From positions 1 through 64,000 of the forward strand of contig JASBUS010000070.1 in assembly GCA_030147745.1 (NCBI GenBank): a DNA stretch of 64,000 bases. Reading direction: 5' to 3'. The notes under the pieces were generated by a model, which made no database searches, was not told the DNA's origin, and was given only the letters and a program-made list of their open reading frames with translations. The stretch is from Alphaproteobacteria bacterium (GTDB lineage: Bacteria; Pseudomonadota; Alphaproteobacteria; Micavibrionales; Micavibrionaceae). Below are positions 18,228 to 24,564 of the stretch, piece by piece (positions within the stretch are counted from its first letter, which is position 1; the number at the start of each line of letters is the position of its first letter). The translations under genes were made by a program, and so were the position numbers.

Positions 18228-18824
18228 TTGTCAGTTTTTTATAAGATCACATCGGTTGTACTGGGTGCGGCGTGCTTGACGGTCATGGGGGCGCAGCCTT
18301 TACATGCGCAGCAAGATGTTTCACAGGACAATAGACCGTTTTGGGAGACTGAAAAAGTCCCCGCAAAATTGGTGAAGCGTTATGAGCGGCGTTATCCGTT
18401 CTTCAAAAAGCTCGACAAAGATCTAAACTGGATTTTGAGTGAGGCTGAAATTGAAGCTGCGATAAGCGGTGAGTTTAAGGCTTTTGATAAAGATTTAGAT
18501 GGCATCTGGAATAAAGAAGAATTTAGAGCTTATCGTTCAAAATTTGTTGAAACACGTGAAGAAAGTCATGGCGCAACATCGGCGGATCGCGTGAAACGTT
18601 TTGATTTGCGTGTTGAGCAGGCGGATAAAAATGATGATGGTCAGCTGTCATGGGAAGAGTTCTATCGTTTCTCGCGTGAACGTTATTTCCGCATGGATAA
18701 CAATAAAAATGGGGAAATTGAGTTTAAAGAATTTCGTACTATAGATGATAAAATATCACCAACTGGTGGGTCGGATGATGAAGTCGTCAAAGTGCCAGAG
18801 TATAAAGATAAGTTAGGTGAATGA
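18228..18824 (+). CDS. Secreted EF-hand calcium-binding protein
   Basis: This 198-residue protein starts at TTG (AAGG upstream) and has a signal peptide ending near P-L-H-A-Q-Q. Three EF-hand loops are visible: D-K-D-L-D-G-I-W-N-K-E-E, D-K-N-D-D-G-Q-L-S-W-E-E and D-N-N-K-N-G-E-I-E-F-K-E. All keep the acidic twelfth position, so calcium binding is likely. The stop overlaps the start of a TetR regulator by 4 bases, so regulator and EF-hand protein are probably made together. Its periplasmic partner is unknown. Confidence 0.82.
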   Translation: MSVFYKITSVVLGAACLTVMGAQPLHAQQDVSQDNRPFWETEKVPAKLVKRYERRYPFFKKLDKDLNWILSEAEIEAAISGEFKAFDKDLDGIWNKEEFRAYRSKFVETREESHGATSADRVKRFDLRVEQADKNDDGQLSWEEFYRFSRERYFRMDNNKNGEIEFKEFRTIDDKISPTGGSDDEVVKVPEYKDKLGE

Positions 18825-19432
18825 TGTCTGGGAAGACCAATTCAAAAGTTAAACTGATTGAGACCGCCGTGGATTTGGTGCGGATGAGTAGTTATACCGA
18901 TGTCGGTGTGAACGAAATCTGCGAAAAAGCTGGGGTCACTAAAGGCGCGTTTTATCACCATTTTAAATCAAAAGCAGCGCTTTATGCGGAAGCGGCGGCT
19001 TATAAAAAAGAAAATGAGGGCAAAGTCCTGCAATCGTTGCTGTCTGACCGCCATGACGCGATGAAAAAGCTCAATAACATGATTGGCTATATCTATTATA
19101 AAGGCTTCCAAAGCACAGAAACTTCGGAACAAAAGGTCAGTGGCTGCCCATTTTTTACAGCGGGGGCGATTAATTCACAAAATGATGAGTTGATCCGCGA
19201 AGCAAGTATGGATTATGTCGATCACGAAGTTAGCCATTGGGAGCTTGTGATCACTTCTTTGGCAGAAGCTAATTTGATTGAACCACCACAAGACGCGCGT
19301 CAATTGGCGCGGATGATTTATCAATATGCGAATGGCGTATTGACCTATTCCCGTATCTTTGATGATGAACGCACAATGCGAGAGGATCTCGAAACTGGGA
19401 TTTATCGATTCTTAAATATCAAAAAAAATTAA
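18821..19432 (+). CDS. TetR/AcrR family transcriptional regulator
   Basis: This 203-residue repressor has the N-terminal helix-turn-helix G-V-N-E-I-C-E-K-A-G-V-T-K-G-A-F-Y-H-H-F (about 29-48). The C-terminal ligand domain contains G-C-P-F-F-T-A-G-A, as in a common subfamily with a G-C-P/L-x-x motif. It overlaps the EF-hand gene by 4 bases. About 90 bases after the stop is an ACCGGTCGGT sequence inside a promoter-like element, which is a plausible operator. Ligand is unknown. Confidence 0.88.
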   Translation: MMSGKTNSKVKLIETAVDLVRMSSYTDVGVNEICEKAGVTKGAFYHHFKSKAALYAEAAAYKKENEGKVLQSLLSDRHDAMKKLNNMIGYIYYKGFQSTETSEQKVSGCPFFTAGAINSQNDELIREASMDYVDHEVSHWELVITSLAEANLIEPPQDARQLARMIYQYANGVLTYSRIFDDERTMREDLETGIYRFLNIKKN

Positions 19433-19519
19433 AAAAATTTTTCTGAGCCATTGCTGGAATATATCTATAGCCGCGTGAATATTGGTTTTACGCGGTTAAA
19501 TATTTTTGTGCTTTTTTAT

Positions 19520-19553
19520 TTGACACAGACCGGTCGGTATGTTAGTCTAAATA
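19520..19553 (+). promoter_or_regulatory. Promoter with embedded TetR-type operator
   Basis: TTGACA (19520-19525) begins a promoter-like region. The half-site-rich GACCGGTCGGTA lies inside the spacer (19528-19539), a typical arrangement for a TetR-controlled promoter. The -10 is weak (TAGTCT at 17-base spacing, or TAAATA a little later). It points towards the structured leader and the receiver-HPt gene. Confidence 0.45.
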
Positions 19554-19641
19554 TATGAGTTGCTTGAAATAAGTAAAAGGAAGAAGCTCAAAATTATTTT
19601 AATTGAGTGGATGTATTTATTAAAAAATATTTTAAAGCAAA

Positions 19642-19720
19642 GGACAGAAAGTTAAGATATCGGGCTTACCCCCATACCTTGATCCTAAATATAACCGGCC
19701 CGGTATTTTTCTTTCTGTCC
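19642..19720 (+). ncRNA. Long imperfect hairpin, candidate small RNA or leader structure
   Basis: The outer arms GGACAGAAAG (19642-19651) and CTTTCTGTCC (19711-19720) pair perfectly over 10 bp. Inside them ATATCGGGC (19657-19665) pairs with GCCCGGTAT (19698-19706) over 9 bp with one G-U. The 32-base loop carries the C-rich TTACCCCCATACC. A T-rich run follows the outer arm. There is no ORF here. The region from 19433 to 19769 otherwise holds only the promoter/operator above. It could be a small RNA, a terminator for a transcript from 19555, or a leader of the receiver-HPt gene. Confidence 0.45.
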
Positions 19721-19769
19721 ATTTTTATTTAGCACAAATTTTGAATTAAGTTTTTTGGCGGTGGTTTAT

Positions 19770-20576
19770 ATGGTTCCTCAGCAAGATACAATGCGTATTC
19801 TTTATGTTGACGATCTTGTCATGAACCACGCCATTTTTGAATCTATGTTTGTGCATTCGGGCTATGATTGCGCCTTTGCACAAAGCGGAGAGGAAGCAGT
19901 CGGACTGTGTTTGAAAAGCCATTATGATTTGATCATCATGGATAGCGTCACAGGGTCATTAGACGGTTTCCTCGCAACGAAGTTTATTAGAAACCATGAG
20001 CGGGCAGAGCTTATAAGGCCATCGGTCATTTTAGGGCTCAGCTTTGATGATAATTTCGTCACCCGCTTAAAGGCTTCAATGAGTGGCATGAATGCAGTAA
20101 TAAGAAAGCCAATGACAATGAGTATGCTGAAAAAAATTATAAACCGATGGTTTGAACCAGAAGATGCTGAGGCAGCTGCGATGGATCCTTTAAAAACAGA
20201 TTATGCGAATAGCTACGCGAGACAGTTTCTTGACGAACAAGCTGTGTTGTCGCTGAAAGAAATTCTTAAAGAGAAATACCCGACGACACTGGATTTGTTT
20301 AAGCAAGACATCAAGAAATATGTCGAACAGGCGTATGATGCGCTTGATGGTTATGACCTAAAAAAGGTTTATGATTCCATGCATACGATTAAATCTGCAA
20401 GTATGCAGGTTGGTTTGATTAAAGTGCATGAATTAGCGGCGCAGCTTGAATCAATTTGTGCCAATGACCACCCAGACATCGAACACAGCATGATGTGCGA
20501 TATTGTCCGCGCACAAGTGGATCATATTCAGCATGTTTATAGCCTGTCTGAGCGTTTGCTAGAGCAGACAAAATAA
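19770..20576 (+). CDS. Receiver-HPt two-domain phosphorelay protein
   Basis: This 268-residue protein has an N-terminal receiver (I-L-Y-V-D-D, phosphoacceptor in L-I-I-M-D-S, conserved lysine in I-R-K-P-M). The C-terminal helical HPt domain carries the phosphorylatable histidine in M-H-T-I-K-S-A-S (about 206). Such proteins shuttle phosphate between a hybrid kinase and a response regulator. The ATG at 19770 follows GGCGGTGG; a TTG at 19755 and an ATG at 19791 are alternatives. No cognate kinase lies nearby. The long 5' region contains the structured hairpin described separately. Confidence 0.82.
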   Translation: MVPQQDTMRILYVDDLVMNHAIFESMFVHSGYDCAFAQSGEEAVGLCLKSHYDLIIMDSVTGSLDGFLATKFIRNHERAELIRPSVILGLSFDDNFVTRLKASMSGMNAVIRKPMTMSMLKKIINRWFEPEDAEAAAMDPLKTDYANSYARQFLDEQAVLSLKEILKEKYPTTLDLFKQDIKKYVEQAYDALDGYDLKKVYDSMHTIKSASMQVGLIKVHELAAQLESICANDHPDIEHSMMCDIVRAQVDHIQHVYSLSERLLEQTK

Positions 20577-20678
20577 GGTCATTGCTGATCTTTCCAAAGC
20601 CTGTCGTTTCGTGTATGATGATTGATAGATAATGTCTTTTCGGGCGTTCGCCCGTATTTCAGCACATGGAGTGATTAT

Positions 20679-21494
20679 ATGTCGATGAAACGCCTTTCTT
20701 TGGTTGCGTCTTGTATGGCGGCTTTGATGGCTGCGCAGCCTGCATCTGCGGGTTACCAAGAAAATTTGATCCAATCAGATTCTAAATGGGATGTCATGTT
20801 GGGTGTCACGGCGGCGACAGTTGCTGAATACCCTGGCGCGGAAGATCAAGAATTTATTGGTTTGCCTGCGATTGTCGTGGATTACGAATTTCGTGAAAAT
20901 AACCATCTATACATTAATACATTACAAGATAGTGGCTCTGACTTTATGAAAGGTGCGGGCTATGAATTTAATGGTGAGCGTATTATTTGGGGGATTAAAG
21001 CGGGTTGGCGCAAAGGGCGTGAGCAAGGTGATTCAGAAAAGCTGATTGATCTAGGGGATGTTGACAGTACATTCACTGCAGGTTTCTATGGCGGCCTCCA
21101 TTTTGGACCATTACGTTTATTGGCAGAATATGATGCGGGCTTAGATAACAATAATGATGGCGTGTTAACGACGTTTTCAGCGCGCTATAACATGGTTTCC
21201 GTTGATAAGCCGATGAGCGGCTTTATTGGCGTGAAAACCGTTTATGGCGATGATGCCTACCAAGATGCGTATTTCGGTGTGGATACACCGCGCGTGGGGC
21301 GTCCAGCTTATGAGGCTGATGCTGGCTTTGTTAAATATGGAGTATTCGGCGGCATTGATTATTTATTGGCAGACCATCACTATTTCCGTCTAGATGGGAA
21401 TTATATGAGCCTATCAACAGACGTAACCAATAGCTCGGTCGTTGAAGAAAACTACGACTTCGGCGCCTTTGTCAGCTATGGCTATAAATTCTGA
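20679..21494 (+). CDS. MipA/OmpV-like outer membrane protein
   Basis: This 271-residue beta-barrel protein has a signal peptide ending A-Q-P-A-S-A-G. Alternating amphipathic strands fill the protein and it ends in Y-G-Y-K-F, the aromatic C-terminus recognised by the BAM machinery. The early A-E-Y-P-G-A-E-D and I-V-V-D-Y-E-F segments match MipA/OmpV. The ATG at 20679 has GGAG eight bases upstream and starts the signal peptide. A terminator follows directly. MipA relatives act as scaffolds or in envelope maintenance; a specific role is not visible here. Confidence 0.8.
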   Translation: MSMKRLSLVASCMAALMAAQPASAGYQENLIQSDSKWDVMLGVTAATVAEYPGAEDQEFIGLPAIVVDYEFRENNHLYINTLQDSGSDFMKGAGYEFNGERIIWGIKAGWRKGREQGDSEKLIDLGDVDSTFTAGFYGGLHFGPLRLLAEYDAGLDNNNDGVLTTFSARYNMVSVDKPMSGFIGVKTVYGDDAYQDAYFGVDTPRVGRPAYEADAGFVKYGVFGGIDYLLADHHYFRLDGNYMSLSTDVTNSSVVEENYDFGAFVSYGYKF

Positions 21495-21515
21495 TCTAAA
21501 GATGACCTAAAAGTT

Positions 21516-21546
21516 AAAGGGCCTAGTTAAGGCCCTTTTTTTATGG
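21516..21546 (+). terminator. Terminator copy 1 after the MipA-like gene
   Basis: The stem AAAGGGCC / GGCCCTTT with loop TAGTTAA is followed by seven T. All 31 bases recur exactly at 22242-22272. Confidence 0.92.
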
Positions 21547-21588
21547 CCTTGTTATGAATTTTTAATAACTCATTGTTAGGATGATGAT

Positions 21589-22242
21589 ATGGGGTATGTC
21601 GTTCTTTCTGTCATTGGTGTTTGTTTTCTTGCGGTCGCTTTATACGATGCGTATCTGTTCGTGCAACGGACAACTAAGCAGGGCGGGCGCTATCCCGTTG
21701 TTGGCTATAAACGCGTTTTGTTCCGTAAATTAATTCCTAATATTGCACCAGTCGTGAAGAAAGGAGATGACTATTTTGTCTTAGATTTAGGTAAAACAGA
21801 ATATGTTATTCCTCTGGGAACGCAAATTTATTGTTTTGAACGCGATGGCCTGTTGGTTTATCGCTCTTATATGCGTTTAATGCTGTTGCTCTTAGCTGTG
21901 CTCATATTGAGCATTTTTGGGATTGCTTTTAATGTTAGTGGTGGAGAATATCTATTTCTTGCAGTATTGCTGCTGATGTTTGTTTTGCTTATAGTTGAAA
22001 ATTATCAAATTTATGGGCGTCAGAACTTTAAGACAGCTATGCTTTATTCTATTATGCGACCAAAGCAGGGCGAGCCGCTTAAGTTAAGCAAAGAAGATTA
22101 TGCAGCTTTAATCGCATCTGATCAGTTGTTGAGTTTTGATGAGGCAGTGGCGATGAAAAAAAGAGATGCGCGTATAGAGCTGGCTGTTTATATGCCGTTT
22201 CTTATTTTTTTCTTAATATACTGGCTAAGCTTAAAAATGTAA
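21589..22242 (+). CDS. Four-helix inner membrane protein of unknown function
   Basis: This 217-residue protein has hydrophobic segments at about residues 3-22, 95-115, 120-140 and 197-214. Between the first and second is a soluble, strand-rich stretch with L-D-L-G-K-T-E-Y-V. The family is not recognised. AGGATG precedes the ATG. The gene sits exactly between two identical copies of a 31-base terminator, as if it and its 3' terminator form a cassette. Confidence 0.7.
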   Translation: MGYVVLSVIGVCFLAVALYDAYLFVQRTTKQGGRYPVVGYKRVLFRKLIPNIAPVVKKGDDYFVLDLGKTEYVIPLGTQIYCFERDGLLVYRSYMRLMLLLLAVLILSIFGIAFNVSGGEYLFLAVLLLMFVLLIVENYQIYGRQNFKTAMLYSIMRPKQGEPLKLSKEDYAALIASDQLLSFDEAVAMKKRDARIELAVYMPFLIFFLIYWLSLKM

Positions 22243-22272
22243 AAGGGCCTAGTTAAGGCCCTTTTTTTATGG
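22242..22272 (+). terminator. Terminator copy 2 after the membrane protein gene
   Basis: This is an exact 31-base duplicate of 21516-21546: the GGGCC-type stem, loop TAGTTAA and seven T. It overlaps the last codons of the convergent methyltransferase gene, whose TAA lies in the T-run. Confidence 0.92.
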
Positions 22273-23388
22273 TTGTGCAGGTGCTTTTGGCGTGATGCGG
22301 AAGCTGTGGAGGTAGATATTCTCCTTGCCGCGTGCCAGCATTTCTTTGGCTTCGTAAAATTTTGAAGTTTTGCTCAAATTGTTGACTTGTGTATTCACGA
22401 TAGATGTACTCGCTTGGTAGGAGTTGATCATTGTGAAAGAGAAGCCCGCTTCGATATCTTTACAAATTTCTTCGAAGGAACCGTCCTGAACGCTGTCGTC
22501 TTTAGCGTAAACACGGAAAGATTTTTTCGCTTTGATGATATGCGCATAGTTGCGTGTTTGTGGATCAAATTTAGGATCGTCCATTTCATAGGCGAATAAA
22601 TCATTGATCACAGCACGGTCGTTTTTATCAAGCGGGTTACCGTTGATGTCTTCGATACGAATATCAGGCGAGTTGAGCAGCATGAAATGCCATGCGTTCA
22701 ACATAAATTCAGCCAAATAAGCGTTTGCATAAGCTTTTTGTAATGTTGATTGCTTTTCAAGGGCGTTGTAGCCGATGATTGCATAACCGTCATTTGCCGC
22801 TAAACGGAAGATATCGCGCAAAGCAGATTGTGTTTCTGTTTCAGGATATGAATCCTTCGCTAATTTCTCGATGTTGGTAATCAACGAACCCACGCACATG
22901 ACAAGATTTTTCTTGTAATCTTTTGCCCAGCGGTCGGTGACTTTTTTATCAATATCTTGGAATGGGCCAGTGATTGCTGTCACGCTAACATTTTTCGCAG
23001 CAAGCTCGGCTTTCATGTCCGTCATTGTTTGTCTTGCGGCTTGGTTAAATTTTTCCGCAATATCAATGAAGGTCACTTTTTTCAAATTCGGCAGGTGTTT
23101 AATGACGTGGAATTCTTTTTCTGCAAAAGCTGAACCTGGGCCGACGATAACGGCATGTTCAACATCACGCATTTCAGTAGCCATGGCCTGGCCATGCTCA
23201 GACAAAATTTCGCCTTCTTTCCAGAAGCTTGGGTAGTTTTCGTTGTTACGAATAAATTCGTTAAACTTCGCACCACCACCATTTAGATAGGCATAACGGC
23301 CGCCATTGGCCGTTGACTGACCAAACAACATATCTTTTGTCGCTTGTTCGATACCTTCCAAATGTTTGTCTTGCTTTTTATTGGCCAC
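22267..23388 (-). CDS. EgtD-like SAM-dependent methyltransferase
   Basis: This 373-residue protein resembles the histidine-specific methyltransferase (EgtD, Methyltransf_33) family. It has a Rossmann SAM segment A-V-I-V-G-P-G-S-A-F-A-E-K-E, followed by V-T-F-I-D-I-A, then L-V-M-C-V-G-S-L-I-T-N, which matches the F-L-G-S-x-I-G-N block of EgtD. Substrate is not determined; no EgtB sulfoxide synthase lies nearby, so ergothioneine synthesis is not supported. I prefer the GTG at 23388 with AAGGTG just upstream, because the longer frame to 23430 would overlap the regulator. The regulator gene ends 17 bases upstream, so the two form an operon. Confidence 0.7.
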   Translation of the reverse strand: MANKKQDKHLEGIEQATKDMLFGQSTANGGRYAYLNGGGAKFNEFIRNNENYPSFWKEGEILSEHGQAMATEMRDVEHAVIVGPGSAFAEKEFHVIKHLPNLKKVTFIDIAEKFNQAARQTMTDMKAELAAKNVSVTAITGPFQDIDKKVTDRWAKDYKKNLVMCVGSLITNIEKLAKDSYPETETQSALRDIFRLAANDGYAIIGYNALEKQSTLQKAYANAYLAEFMLNAWHFMLLNSPDIRIEDINGNPLDKNDRAVINDLFAYEMDDPKFDPQTRNYAHIIKAKKSFRVYAKDDSVQDGSFEEICKDIEAGFSFTMINSYQASTSIVNTQVNNLSKTSKFYEAKEMLARGKENIYLHSFRITPKAPAQP

Positions 23389-23405
23389 GTTCACACACCT
23401 TATAT

Positions 23406-24044
23406 TTAGAAACTCACAGCGCGCTTCCACATATCCTCAAACTGGATACGGTAAGCTGCATTAATAGCAGGGTAATTCATGACGATGACTGTAGGTTCGT
23501 TTTCGAACAACATAATCGCCAGTTTTTCACCAAATGCATAAAACGGTACAGATGCAAAAAGATCAGACGGTAGGCGTCGATATTCAGCGTAGCTATCACC
23601 TGGTTTGTAATCGTCATTCTCACGAATAAGAATGCGGAAACTTAACCCTTCGATAGATTCCATACGGTTAATATGTGTTTTGGCGTAATCACCAAGCCAG
23701 CGTATAAAGTCCCGCTCATTCACGTTGCTAACAACAACGTTTTTGTTTTCACTTGTTTTGAGTGTTTCAAAAATAGTGTCATAGAAACTGATCAAGCCAT
23801 TACGACCTGTGAAGACACGTACATCGCCACTGCGAATTTTTACGCCTTCAAGACCGACAAATTCAATACCGCCGTATTCAAATGTCGCCTTAATATTGGC
23901 AATGGTGCTTTCGCGAGGAGTTGTTGTGCCGTTTTCTATGCTACCAATAGAGGTCGCAGAAATACCGGTACGGTCAGAAAGATCTGCTTGGGACCAGTTA
24001 AGTAGTCCGCGTGCGCCTCTAATTTGTGCTGCCGTAATGGTCAT
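23406..24044 (-). CDS. XRE-type regulator fused to a PLD-like sensor domain
   Basis: This 212-residue protein opens with an XRE helix-turn-helix (I-R-G-A-R-G-L-L-N-W-S-Q-A-D-L to about residue 60). The C-terminal half reads F-Y-D-T-I-F-E-T-L, then V-V-S-N-V-N-E-R-D-F, and ends P-A-I-N-A-A-Y-R-I-Q-F-E-D-M-W. That pattern is like the phospholipase-D-fold sensor domains of TrmB-like regulators, without an obvious catalytic H-K-D. GAGGGAACAAT precedes the ATG. It leads an operon with the EgtD-like methyltransferase and is divergent from a candidate small RNA. Confidence 0.78.
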   Translation of the reverse strand: MTITAAQIRGARGLLNWSQADLSDRTGISATSIGSIENGTTTPRESTIANIKATFEYGGIEFVGLEGVKIRSGDVRVFTGRNGLISFYDTIFETLKTSENKNVVVSNVNERDFIRWLGDYAKTHINRMESIEGLSFRILIRENDDYKPGDSYAEYRRLPSDLFASVPFYAFGEKLAIMLFENEPTVIVMNYPAINAAYRIQFEDMWKRAVSF

Positions 24045-24277
24045 ATTGTTCCCTCATTTGAAACATTCTTACAAACTGGTCATGAAAAATATAAGCTTAA
24101 TATTTATCACGATTTCATTTGCGTTTTTAACAAGTTTTAAGTGGTTAAAAACTTTATAGAGGGAAGTTATACAGTTTTCAATAAAAAAATGCAAGATAAT
24201 TATGACAATAATTTTGACTTATTTTTTTCTAACTTAATTAAAACATAAGCAGTGCTTTTCCATTTCGCAATTTTGTC

Positions 24278-24306
24278 TTGACAAGGGTGAAATAAAAGCG
24301 TAGTAA
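24278..24306 (+). promoter_or_regulatory. Possible promoter for an intergenic RNA
   Basis: A perfect TTGACA at 24278-24283 lies 17 bases before TAGTAA at 24301-24306, a weak -10. The -35 sits inside the inverted repeat TTGTC-TT-GACAA. There is no plus-strand gene downstream before the terminator at 24401. Confidence 0.45.
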
Positions 24307-24307
24307 T

Positions 24308-24430
24308 CAACTATTGTTTGTATATATGTGTCTATGATTGGATGAAATTTATAATTTTATTTCAATTGCAGACTATATATCAGATTTCCCCACATAACTT
24401 GACCGTCGGAGCTAATCCGACGGTCTTTTT
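24308..24430 (+). ncRNA. Candidate small RNA with Rho-independent terminator
   Basis: A strong terminator (GACCGTCGG / CCGACGGTC, loop AGCTAAT, then TTTTTCTTTCTG) stands on the plus strand with no plus-strand ORF upstream. That implies a non-coding transcript of about 120 bases if the promoter at 24278 is used. A single-stranded C-rich segment TTTCCCCACATAACTTGA precedes the hairpin and could pair with Shine-Dalgarno sequences. The 5' end is approximate. Confidence 0.5.
24401..24430 (+). terminator. Strong orphan Rho-independent terminator
   Basis: A 9-bp perfect GC-rich stem with a 7-base loop is followed by five T and a pyrimidine-rich tail. Neither flanking gene is on this strand. Confidence 0.9.
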
Positions 24431-24450
24431 CTTTCTGCTTGCATTACTTC

Positions 24451-24519
24451 ACATGGGCTGCGTTGCTGCGATGTTTGCGTAGCATATCTACGCGTCATAT
24501 CTTGCTGCCTATCCCATGT
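24451..24519. repeat. 69-bp imperfect palindromic element
   Basis: The outer arms ACATGGG (24451-24457) and CCCATGT (24513-24519) and the inner arms GCGTAG (24477-24482) and CTACGC (24488-24493) share one exact centre at 24485. The two 19-base stretches between them pair only partly and each contains TTGCTGC or its near neighbour. It has no T-run and no ORF. The form suits a REP- or MITE-like intergenic element. No second copy was seen in this window. Confidence 0.5.
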
Positions 24520-24564
24520 AAAGCCTTGCGGCGCATGAGTTTGTTTCGTGTTAATGTAACGCGC

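Larger units (their letters stand above)
24045..24564. other. 520-bp gene-free region with promoter, sRNA terminator and palindrome
   Basis: No protein gene is supported here. From left to right it holds the upstream region of the XRE operon (minus strand), a TTGACA promoter at 24278, a candidate RNA ending in a strong hairpin at 24401-24430, and a 69-bp palindromic element at 24451-24519. The 3' end of the M3 peptidase gene begins at 24565. Confidence 0.6.

Noticed and set aside
20641-20654. Hairpin CGGGCG-TT-CGCCCG as a terminator of the receiver-HPt gene
   Set aside because: The loop is very small and only a mixed TATTTC follows, so it is not a convincing intrinsic terminator.
22267-23388. 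Ergothioneine biosynthesis gene egtD
   Set aside because: The methyltransferase blocks fit the EgtD family, but there is no EgtB or EgtE partner and the histidine-binding residues could not be verified, so no symbol is given.
24451-24519. Insertion sequence end or transposon remnant
   Set aside because: There is no transposase fragment, no target duplication and no second end in the window. It is kept only as a palindromic element.
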